Assembly: GCA_948474755.1 (NCBI GenBank)
Contig: CAOLHI010001151.1
Span: forward strand, 366,731-430,730
DNA length: 64,000 nt
Direction of reading: 5' to 3'
DNA from: Ctenosaura bakeri
Taxonomy: Eukaryota > Chordata > Lepidosauria > Squamata > Iguanidae
The translations under genes and the position numbers were made by a program. The notes below the pieces were generated by a model. The model was not told the origin of the DNA, made no database searches, and saw nothing but the letters and a program-made list of their open reading frames with translations. Below are positions 1 through 11,600 of the stretch, in pieces (position 1 is the first letter of the stretch; every line of letters begins with the position of its first letter).

Positions 1-1940
1 ATGAATCTGCTCTTCCCAAATGACACTTGAGCCCCAACATCCTGCCCACAGCCATATATTGAGCAGTCACACAGTCTATCCAGTTTCTGGTTCTCTTTTC
101 TCCACTCCTCCTCTTTTTTCTCCTCTGCAACAGAACCAAAAGCTGTTCACAGGAAACAGTAGATAAAAGCAGGATGTTAACATTGGTTTGATTGAGCAGC
201 AACACCCTCTCACCTCAACAAAACTAACAGCAAAATCAGGACTGAACTTATAAAGTTCTATTTCTATTTCCTGAACCATTTAGGTGGGCAAGTTACTTTC
301 ATGTTTATCAAAAATTTGCTATACATGGAGGCTCACAGGTTCCTTCTGGACTTTTTAATGGATTTTTTTTACAAAATGTGTATTTACATTAATACTTTCA
401 ACGCTTCAGTTTTCTAAGTAAAGATAAACTACATGTTACTCTGCAATCCATTCAACTGTAGTTCATTTTCACTACAGGAGGGTACTGAAAGAAAGGGTGG
501 TTAATAACACCACTCCCTAGATAATTTGGCATTTTCTCCCAGCAGGGACCCAACATCCCCCCCCCACTGAGCACTCCATCAACATAAGTAGCCATAAACA
601 GATACTTCTTTGTGCTGGCCCTGTACCTCTCGAGATCCCAGCTCAGGGAGGCTCACCATGTCAACTCATTTTCCACAGCTCGGAGGAGTTATTTTTTTGG
701 ATTACAACTTCCAGAATCCTCCAGCCATGGATGTTCTACAGTAAGAATAAAGATGGAACCAGCACTAAGAAACTATGGTGGAGGATCACAAGTGGCCATC
801 TGGATACCTCTGTAAAATTATGTGAATGAGCAAGAACAACTGCACAGCCTCTCTTATGAAAGGCTCTGCAAGATCGCCTTTAAACTCTTACTCTGATCTG
901 AATGTCAAGCAACTGGATCCATCATAAAATACAATTAAGTGCCTTCCCTTTAAACATTGCAAATATGAGACAGGACTATATAAGTGCTTTGAATGAGGAC
1001 AGGTGCCATTCAATTCTGAACAGAAAGAATTGAGACAAATGGAACCTACCACTTCCTAACAGTCATCAAATAGGTTGAATGCCCTCTGCCAGAATGGCCT
1101 TACAAGATTTAGGGGGTGATAGTCTCCTTCTCCCCAACCCTTTCAAATCACTTAGGGATTTGAATAAACAGCACTGATGGTACACAATTTGTATCTCTGG
1201 TTAATTGCTGTTACTGTTTGTATACCAATAGAAATACAGTGTGCCTGCCACATATGTGGGGGTTCTGTTCCATAAACCTTCACATAAAACAAAAAATGTG
1301 AAGCATCACATCCCATTATAGTCAATGGATACAATGTGTGTGCGCCCCTGGCAGCACAGGCACATATCTCCTGCATCCATTGACAATAACGGGATGTGAT
1401 GCTTTGAACCACCTCATACTTGTGCGTATGCTAGTTGAAGTCTATACATAACATATACCCCATACACACAGAAACCTAATAGTGATGTGTGGTTTGTAAG
1501 TTGCTATGTTTACAATGTTTCAGAGATATTACTTAAAATAGTTACATCTCTCTTATATGGTATTATTTTCTAACCCACTCTTCTTCAATATAACAACTCA
1601 TTCCCCAGGAGGCAATTGTCATAAGCCTGCCTAAATGGGACATAGTTAGTGTTAAAGCACCAATGTAATGATGCAATATTTCATGAGTTAAGAGAATGGA
1701 TTCATAATTTAGATAGGACCATCTCAGAGGCACAGTTCCTTCCTAGTCCCATTACATGGCTGCTTCACCTAACTCACCAGTGGCATAGAATTCCATGTAC
1801 TACTTGAAGTACATGGGAGGCAGCCTCTTTCCCTTTTGCACATTCCATACAGTTAACATGCAATAAGACACAGAAGATTATTTTCCCCCTTTAAGTATTT
1901 ATTTTGGTTATGGCTTACCCAGCTTAAAGACAAGAGATGA
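1..1940. other. 3' flank of ZFP91
   Basis: This stretch lies downstream of ZFP91 on its strand. It is AT-rich with no coding signal. A Tigger-like MITE begins at 1237 and a short MITE-like piece with the phrase 'ttacaacttccagaatcctccagcc' in substance lies near 695-725. In mammals CNTF lies on this side of ZFP91, but I see no CNTF exon here. Confidence 0.5.
1237..1440. mobile_element. Tigger-like MITE, copy 1
   Basis: It starts with CAGTGTGCCTGCC directly after a TA dinucleotide (1235-1236). The interior contains the phrases 'ctgttcca' and 'cacataaaacaaaaaatg', which closely match a second copy at 23659-23853. The TIR start and TA target fit non-autonomous TcMar-Tigger elements. The right end is not clear here. 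Confidence 0.5.
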
Positions 1941-1949
1941 AAAAACAGT

Positions 1950-4900
1950 ATCCCTTTTTATTGTTTTATTGACTTTTGTATACACAACCTGTTATCAACA
2001 TGGATCACTGCCCCTCCCCCTGGCACCCCACGCAAAATCTCCACCATCACTTTGTGGAAAAATTTATATGCAACAAGGCTTTTAAGCAATCAAAGACTTG
2101 TTAACTCAACCATCCTTTCACTTAACACTAAAAAATAGGGGTGTGCCACAATGCAACACAGCTCTGTTGCCACCCAGTGGCTACTACATCAGGTAGTTCT
2201 GCTAAGTATTGCAAATCCTGCCCCCTCTCTGGTAGGATTCACAATGCTAGTGCAGTTTTTCCCCCAGGTCTCCACTATCACCCTGGAAAACTTCTCCACA
2301 GAGTTACAGTTCATCCCCTCCCCACCCTTGCCAAGGCGTTGGCATTGTGCCATTGTTCAGAAACTATTTGAACTAGAAGGACCATTTCTCACACACTAAA
2401 CATACTAAGTCCTTGAAAAACTCCTGAGCTTCCTCTTCTGATCTGTCCTATTCTATCAACGTTCAGATTAAATTCCAAAAAAAGAATCTGTACTCATCTG
2501 ACTAGGAAAAAGTTTTGCATCAGCTCCTGAAAAAAAAGGGTGACGAGATTCAAATCATCCCTTAGATTATCAGGAAAGGGTTCCAAATTTACAGAGCCAA
2601 TGAGTTTACAAATAGGGTAAGATTACAGAACTGCATTTGGAGTGAGTTCATGTCAGATTAGTTACTGTAAACTATCCCATATTACAGTGGGAAAGAGAAT
2701 CTATAGTTTCAAGCTCCCAGCACCATGCTTCCTTCCTATGGGAAAAAAGCTTCCTAGAAAAAAAAATATAAATAGTTTATTGCAGCTACTATAATAATTG
2801 GTTGAAGCAAAACTGCATGCGTATGGTGGGAGAGACATTAAAGGGAAGCAGCAGGAACATATTATGTCAAGACAAAGAGTTTCAGTTTTTAAATCTAAAA
2901 CCAGAAATTATTCAACCTAGAGTGCAAGGGGTGACCCAGTTAAACACAAAACAATGTTACTTGAAACAAAACTGCATACAAACATACCCCTATAGGGGGT
3001 TTTAAAAAAAAGAGACTAACAGAGCTGTCCAAGAAAGACAGACAAGAGGCTAATGGTAACTCAAGCTAGGAAAGAACTTCAAGTACACTGCCAGCTACAG
3101 CCTCTTTCATGAAAGATTAAAACTCCCTACAGAAGTAAAACAGAATCTCTGTTACGTTTCGTTCTTAGAAATGAAATGCAGTATAGTTGAGATAGTATAA
3201 GGTCTCTTCAGCAGCACACAAAACAAGCTTTCAATTGCAACTATTTTTCAAGTGCCAACCTTAATCAGAAAACCTGTACCACAGATGGCCCCTAAATGCC
3301 GGCAGCATATCCGTTACACACTGCAGCCTAGCGGGTTGTTGACAAACCTCCAACCAAGTTGCAGAAATGGAAGCTGTGTGGTGGGTTAAAACTTCTAATG
3401 GGCTGCCACAGATTGCATCCTATTACACCCTGTTGATAATTACCTTCCAGCTAAGTAAAAGAAGTGCCTTTGGACTCATTTTCAGACAACTGAAACTGTA
3501 AAAGATGTGACTGGGGAAATGTATAGTTAATAATAGCTTGTGGTACACAGTAGGGTTAAGAGATACATGAGGTAGAGGTCTAGACTAAAAGACACCTGAC
3601 CTTAAGTATAAGTGCTGCTCCAACACAGGCCTGCCAAAAACAAAAACAGTTATGATCAGTTCCAAGAGAATTCCCTAAGAAAAAAGACTATTGCCATTAG
3701 GATATTGTGATACCACAACCAGTCAGATAACAATCAAGGGCTCATACCAATTGTGACCTAAGTAAAACTTTGAAGAGTCACAACGCTTTACTGTGTTCTA
3801 CCCCAAATGCTAGGCATCTTTCACCTTCTGGAGACACTTGAGCCATCAAATTTCACAGAAACAATATGGTATGTGTCTACATACAAGCATTAGATGTAGA
3901 ACTGAGGAGACCTGAAGCTGCCACTAACCTGGTGCCCATTTTGCTTCTAAATGAGTTTAAGGATGGGACCAAAAGGTTTAAGAGGCAAAATATATCAGAG
4001 GATCAGCTGTCATGCCATTTAGTAGTTAATATAACTTCCTCAAGACAAAGCTTGCTGCTTATTCATTCTAGTTAGAGAAACACAAAGATAACACCACAAC
4101 ATACACAAGGAAAGTTGGGGATGACTAAAAAAGGCCAATTTTGAAAGCAGTTGTCATACCTTCCCAAAGAAATCCTTTTCCATCAAACAACAAACACTGA
4201 AGTAATTAGGAACCTCACTGTCAGACCTACATTTCCTTCACTATGGGTACAGGCAGTTCCTAAATGTGGTTTGTTGAAGAGGCTGCTTCTATTTTATAAC
4301 CTTTACAAAAGATTTTCAGATTTGGAAGAAAATTCTCCCTGGACAGCAACTAAAACAGACCTTTTAAAAAAGCAAATAAATAAAGAATTTGTTATCACAA
4401 CTTAAAAACAAGACATGTTCAAAGTGCAAGTTTTCTTTACAAGCCTAGCACCCATTCTCTCTGCCTCCCCCACACAGAACCTTTGCAGCCAGAGCAAGTG
4501 TACAAAAGAATGGCACTCCTCTTTGAAAATATGAGCACCAGAGTGTCAGTATTCCCTCTCTTTCCTTATAGAAGCAGAAGGATGGATGCAGGGGAAAAGG
4601 GAGGGGGGAATATATGCTGTTTTACAGCTCATCCTGCTGAAGGGTTCTAAAGTGCCAAGCTATATTTCCAAGCCCTAGAGGGAAACAGAAGAGCCTGCAA
4701 GGGTCAGAATTCAGTAATGCATAGAACAGGATGATGCAACTGCAGGGGCAAAGGAAGGTTCTGAGGAAGATACTGGTCCAGAGTACAAACACCTTTAATC
4801 CTGCAACAGGGTCAACAAGCAGGAAGTCTGCTTACTTTGGGAGGGCAGGGAGAGGGATAGGCTCTGGCTGTTTCCCTCCACTGCATTGCAAGAATTCCTT

Positions 4901-5132
4901 TGCTTTGTCAGTCTGTGTAAAGGCAACATTCCTCTCCAAGAAGGGAACTGTAAAAGCATGTGTAGTGATCCACTGGGGGAAGGGGGAGGGGGCAGACGGG
5001 GAACAGGCCCTTTAGTTATTTGACTAGTAGTTTAATTTTTTTAAAAGTTTGTCTTTGTTGAGTAAATTCCCCCCAATTTATTCGTTTAAATACAAGTTCA
5101 TGTTGTTCCAACACACATGTGCTCCTTGCCCA
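1950..5132 (-). other. ZFP91: ZFP91 3' UTR (probable extent)
   Basis: This is the region after the ZFP91 stop codon on the minus strand. AATAAA signals on that strand lie at 5077-5082 (only about 50 bases after the stop) and as a pair at 1957-1970, which would give a UTR of about 3.2 kb. Mammalian ZFP91 transcripts have long 3' UTRs, so the distal site is my preference. The extent is inferred. I see no other gene in this stretch. Confidence 0.35.
1957..1970 (-). terminator. candidate ZFP91 polyadenylation signals
   Basis: Two overlapping-range AATAAA hexamers on the minus strand lie at 1957-1962 and 1965-1970. They could end the long ZFP91 3' UTR. A proximal alternative lies at 5077-5082. 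No transcript data support either. Confidence 0.3.
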
Positions 5133-5643
5133 CTAAGGTCCTGCAGAATCAGAATCTTCAATTAGCACTTCAGTGGTAGCCCCAAGGATTTCCGTGTTCA
5201 TGACCAACCCTTCTGTATTCTCACTGCTAGCACTGCCAACAAAAATCTTGCCATCAGCCATCAGATTGACCCGGTCACCCCCACTGCAATATGCTTTAGG
5301 CATCCCATCAGGGTTCAGCAGTAGACACTCTCCAGGAGTGGTATTTCCAAGGGGATCTGGAAGAAGGGGAAGGCCCTGGTTGTCAGTGGGCTGGACAATA
5401 GGTTCTGGATTGGTACCCAGGATGTCAGTGCTGGTGATGAGGGCACCTGCATTGGCTGCCAGTGCTTCAGCAATAAGCACCTCCGGGTGACTCTTGGCCT
5501 TATGTGCTACAACACTGTCCTTTTTCTCAAACTTCTTTCCACAGATATTGCAAGAAAATTGGTAAAAGGTATCTGCATCATGCTTCTTCATGTGCCAGTT
5601 CAATGAGGCTTTCTGTCGGCAGGTGAATCCACAGATCTCGCAT
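5133..5643 (-). CDS. ZFP91: ZFP91 exon 11 (fingers 4-5, C-terminal tail, stop)
   Basis: The last exon starts after TTCTTTAG. Finger 4 is [21 protein letters not shown] and finger 5 starts [19 protein letters not shown] conserved non-finger tail follows, containing [14 protein letters not shown] and [11 protein letters not shown] and ending SDSAGP before TAG at 5133-5135. Finger 4 has the CxxCG hairpin that in human ZFP91 is recognised by drug-bound cereblon. Confidence 0.97.
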
Positions 5644-8600
5644 CTAAAGAACAGCAGGGTGGGTGAAGGAGAAAAAGATAATACAAGCATTTAAATTTTT
5701 ATACAACATGTTATATCACAAGATCTCAAAGCAGTGTACAAACAGAACAATTTTTTAAAAATAAAAATAGTAAGAAATAATTTAGTCAAAAAACATAACA
5801 ATTTGAAAAAAGCTAGAAACCAGGTACCTGCACAAAATCTAACAAACTATTTCAACCCCAAAAGCTTTGATAAAAAGCCTTGTTTTAAACTGGTACCAGA
5901 ACGATGTTAGTGTTGAGATCGCTAATGCATCCAAGGTGAGCATGCCATAGCAGAAAAGGAACTTTCTCATATCCTTCCACAGTGCATTCTTCTAACTTGT
6001 AAGACACATAGTAGAGTCCAGCATGAACTGCTGTGTGCAGCTGGCTTCCAGTGACAGAGGTGGATCTAAAAGTACACCCAAACTGCACTTCTAATTCTTC
6101 AGAGGAAATGCAAATGCAAGCAGGCCAGGTTGCTAGCCACGTTCCCAGACCCAGAAATTGCCAATATACAAAACTTTCATTCTACTGGGATTGAGTTTCA
6201 AATTTACTGGCCCTCACCCAAAGCATTAAAGGATCCAAGCATTTGTCCAGCATGTGAACAGCTCCAGTTAGGGAAAATAAGAGCTGAATGTCATCAACAT
6301 ACTCATGGCACCCAACTGCAAGAAGCTGATAAACTTACCCACCAGCTTCATAGAATGAAACCCTGTGGAACCACAGCTGCATAGCCATGGGACTGAAAAA
6401 GAATCTCCCCATGTCACTTTCCAGAACTGGTTCAGCAAATAGGAGCCAAGCTACTGTAACACAGTGCTTCCTACCACCTACCACAGAGTTAGTCCAGAAA
6501 GTTACTACGCTCAATGGTATCAAAAGAAATTTAGGAAGATCTTACATATAGAGTCATCTGTTGGTCAGCATAATTAAGGCTATTTCAGTACTTCACACTG
6601 GTAAGAAACCAGACCAAAACAGGTCCAGCACATTTACTTCTTCCAAGAACACTTAAGGTATAAACAAATATACATTTATCAAAATAAAGTTTGTGATGTG
6701 CAGAAGAAATTGAGTGGAACACAAAGAGGCAGGTCAGGAAGAAGCCAAAGATACAATCCATGCTTCCTCAGGAAAAGTATCAAGACAAGAGTAAAGAACT
6801 ACTCACTGTAATGGCTTCTCGCCTGTGTGGATCATTCGATGAACTGCTAGATTGTGGGAACTCTTGAAAGCACGGGCACAATATTCACAGATGTAATCCC
6901 TTTGATCTGTAAAGAACACAACTGTGATTTGCAGTCAAGATTTGCTCCTCAGACCCACAAACACACAATTGAAAAATGCTATGCTGCCATTCACAACACT
7001 AATAAGTAAACATTTGAAAGGAGTGAAGTAGCTTTTTTAACAGTCATAGGAAAACCCACCTCAGTTTCAAATATGAAATCATGCAGAAGCTTTGAAGTGT
7101 CAACACTCAAAACTCTTATGGTTACTCTCAAGACAGTGGCTGAATACATTCTAATTCTGCAAAGACTCCACAAAGACTCCTCTTCACAGAGGCTGTGCAA
7201 AACTCACCAAATATATTCCATAGTATCCATATTGTATTAAATCACAGGCAAATGGGAATGCCACACATGCTCATTTTAAATTGTGAATGAAGATTATATA
7301 TTTTATTCATTTATAAGATGTGTACCATACATCCAGACAGAAATATGTGGATACCTGCACATAACCCTTCAGAAACTATGTTGTTGTTGTGTGCTTTAGG
7401 CAAACTTATCATAGAGATTTTCTTGGAAAGATTTGTTCAAAAGGGGCTTACTAATGCCTTCCCTTCAGACTGAGAGAGTGTGACTTTCCATGACTGAGCA
7501 GAACACTGCTCTCCTAGAGTCGAACAGTCAAACCACTACACCACTCTGGCTTTCAGAAACTTCACCACTGGACAGTTCTAGGGAGTTTGGTTAGATCAAA
7601 ATTAAGACAAAGAAGATCAGTATGCACCATGAAAAAGTGGTCAGAAAAACAGAGACAGAGGAGGTCAGGTATTTCTGGAAAAACAGAAGACTGTAACCCC
7701 TTGCATGCCTGAGACAGTGAACAGATGAATCTCCAGATGTTGCTGGACTAATTCCCATGATTCTTCCTCACTGGCTATGCTGACTAGAGTTGATGAGAGT
7801 TACAGCTCAACAATATTTGGACAGCCACATATATCTAAATCTTACTATTAAGTAAAACAAGTGAATACTAGTTCCTCACAAAAACCTTAAGAAAACATGA
7901 CTGGTAACAGATGCTCAGATTACATTTTCATTTACCATACTGTTTTTCTTACTGAAACAACTGTGAAGCTCACATAACAAAGGCGATAATCATAAGGCCT
8001 TTACAGATATTGTTCTACTCCAAGCCCCTAGTGGCCCTAGTCAGAACAGCCAATGCTACTAGTAGACCAATTAACATCTCAAGAGATGCACGTTTCCAGT
8101 CTTATGTCTCCCTTTATAGTGTACGGCTTATGAAATGAAGATGATAGTAAGCGTCACTGTGTTCACTACCCTTTCAAGTTAAGAAAGCTAAAAAGAAGTA
8201 GGTCCTTAATTTCAAAAGGCTTTTAGTCTTACGTCAGTTGGTTCTGTCAGCACTGCTCAACTTTACTGTACAGTGTGCCTTCCAGAATTACTTGCCGCCC
8301 CCGCCCTTTGATTTTTTCCACATTTTGTTGTGCTACAACCTAGAATTGAAGTGGATTTAACTGGCATTGTTACCACCTGATGTACACAAGATTTTCAACA
8401 CTGCGAAGTTGCAAAATAATCTTACTGTGGTATGAAAGATAGGAAAACAAAAGCAAAGTGGCACTTAGGTAGCCAATAAGTACATACCACTCTGATCCAA
8501 CATGTGGCAGAAATACCTCTGGCAGTCATTACAACTGCAGTCTTCTTGGGTAAGTCTCTGGAGTCCGCAATTTTTGCCCATTTTTCTTGGCAAAGTTGTT

Positions 8601-11600
8601 CCAGTTTTGTCAATCTGGATAGGGGATTGATGCTGAACAGTAACTTTCTAACCTTGCCACAGATCCTCAACTGGGCCATTCTAAGTCATTCTGGTTCTTC
8701 TTTTTAACCATTCCAGTAGTACTGTGGCTGTATCTTTAGGGTCACTGTCCAGCTGCAAGGTCAACCTTTCCCACAATCCCAGGTCTTATGCAGAATGAAA
8801 CAGATATTTCTGAGGTCCAGATGGTTTTCGTTTGCTGTTATGTTTTGTGAACTTTTGTGCCACAATAAATATATTTTGCACCTTTGCTGTATTTACTGGG
8901 CATCCTGTGTATATCAAGTGGTATCAATGCCAATTAAATCCATTTCAGGTCCAGGTTGATAATAGATAACAATTGATAATTTTTTTCTAGTACAAATAAA
9001 TAATGCAGTTAAGATTTATCAACAATTTCATTTCTTTTTATATGGAAAAGGATGTCAACATCCACTTGATTTGAAATGTTCACTTGAGTGTATGGAGAAA
9101 CCTGAAAAACAAGCTACTAAGTATGCAGATAATTTTGTTCACAAATTTGTATATTCAAACAGAGAGGATAGATGTTGGCTTGTACAGTGAAAATTCTGTG
9201 GGCTGATACACTGTGCAAGTACAGTAGGTCCCCCACAACTGCATGACTGGTGCACACGATTTCAATTACCTGCAACAAGATGTGGCCCAAAAATATGTAC
9301 TTTGCATTTAATAGTAACAAAGCAAAGTAATAAAGCAAAATAGGGTACAGTACATATAGCATTACATGGAAAATGGGAATGTAAAACTGAAGTAAATGGC
9401 ACCTGTTCACTTACAATATCACATTATCTCACATTGTCCATCCTGTCTCATGTTACCTCATTGTACACGTGCTACACATGCTCTAATACTATCCAGTCTC
9501 TTAGCAGTGCTCTTGATTATTCTTTGTGATCTCATAGAGGTAATGTCCTTCTGAAAAAATCCTGTGCTTGCACAGTAAAGTCCTTGTCCTTATCCAGTAC
9601 AGTCCCTGGTAAAGTCCTTCTGTTTGAGTCCTTATCTTGTTTTGTAATGGTCCCAAAGCACAAGAGTAATGATGTTAGCAATACTGATAAGCCTAAGGGA
9701 ACCTCCAAAGTTCTTCCTTAAGTGAGAAGATAAAAGTTTTTGAAAGAAAATAAAAGATGCACTGAGACTGTATGGAAAGAATGAATTTTCATCCATGAAA
9801 TTCTGAAGAAGAAAAAAGAAATCCATGCTGGTTTAGCTATTCTACTTCAAACTGCAAAAGTTACCTTCACAGTATGTGACAGGTACCTAACTAAAATGGG
9901 GAAGGTGTTCAATTTGTGGATGGAAGACAGGAACAGAAAACAAATTCCCATTAACATCAATGTCTTGTGCCATAAAGAACTGAGACTATATAAAAGCATC
10001 AGCAGTGCCACCAAGCCCTTTACTGCAGAAGTAAGGGATAGTTGCACAAATTCAGGAACAGGTTTGGACTTAAAAACAAAAAACTGAGCTATGTCTGCCA
10101 ATGAAGCAGTTGCTGCCACATCTCTTAAGCAGTTTAAAAAGTTGGTTGATGAAAAAGACTACCATCCAAAGCAGGCATTCAGTTGGGATGAAACTGGACG
10201 CTTCTGTTAAAAAAAAAATCCCCACTAGAATCTATATGCATAATAATGTAAAGGCGGTTTTAGAGCACAAAGCCTGGAAGGACAGATTAACTCTGGTCCT
10301 ATGTAGTGACTCTGCAGGGCATTTGATAAAGGCAGGCACAGTGTACAATCCAAACCCCATGTACTCGTAAAACACAGAAACTTTACCTGCCTGTGTTCTG
10401 GCAGCACAATAAAAAAGCATGGGTAACAACCATTTTGTTTACAGAATGGTTTTACTGATGCTTCATCTCAGAAATAAAAAAAAGTATTGCAGCAGGAAGA
10501 GTTGGGATTTAAAGTTCTGTTAATAGTAGCCAATGCACCTAGACATTTGAACCTATTTGCTATGAAAATGTAAATGTTGATGTTGTTTTCATATCACTCA
10601 ATACAACGTCATTGATTCAGTCCCCTAACCAGGGCATCATTTGTTTTGTTATGGCCACATACACCTGCCTGGTTTTTGACTGCATTCTATCAGTAGTTGA
10701 GGCAGACCCTGATGTGTAGTACATTACGCAGTGCTGGAAACTCTTCACTACTGCTGATGCCGTAACCTTCATCAAAGCTCCAGTGGAAGAATTAAAAGCT
10801 GACAATGTAAATGCCTGCTGGAAAAATTTGTGGAGTGAGGTTGTGGATGATTTTCAAGCTTTCCCATGAATCAGTAAAGAAGTTAAGAGAATCATCCATG
10901 CGGTAAGGTGACTTGGTGGTGAAGGATTTGCTGACTTGCTGCATGAGGAGGTGGAAGAACTTATCAATGGCCATGAAGAAGCACTATCCAATGAGGAACT
11001 GGAGGGACCTGTCAAGAGGTCTTCAGAGGAAGAAGAAGAAACAGGAACAGAACCAGCCATGCACATATTAAAGAAATTTGCCAAAGTGTTTCAAACTGCA
11101 CAGACATTATGGAATATGATCTTGTTCAGTCACTGAAGGATTACAACCTCTACAACATCACTTTAAGTGAGTTAAATAGAAAGAGGCAACTTCCTATTAC
11201 AACGTTCTTCCAAAAGGTTCCAGCCAAAAGACCCTCAGAGGGTTCCAACGATCAACACTGTCTGTTCCTGAGATTCAAATCCTGGCTCTATAATTCTGAT
11301 GATCCTGCTGATGATGATCTGCCCTCTGAAATACTGTCAGAAGGTCAACACCAGTCTAACACTAAGGTACTGAGATGCTAGCATTAGGTTACTACTGATC
11401 TTCTATATAGAAAAATATTTTGGTTTTTTACTATGTGGTGTTGCAACTTTTTATGTTTTTCACAATTGTACACTGGCGCTGGAGTACAAATAACAGCTAC
11501 AAAGCCTCCTTTCCTTTAGATGCCAAAGATTTTTTAAGTTCTCCTCCCCAAGCTGCATACTCATTTTGATACCTATATCGTTCATCTCATTTGTAAAAAA

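Noticed and set aside
1..1940. CNTF exon expected downstream of ZFP91
   Set aside because: No cytokine-like coding sequence was seen on the minus strand in the available flank; it may lie outside the window.
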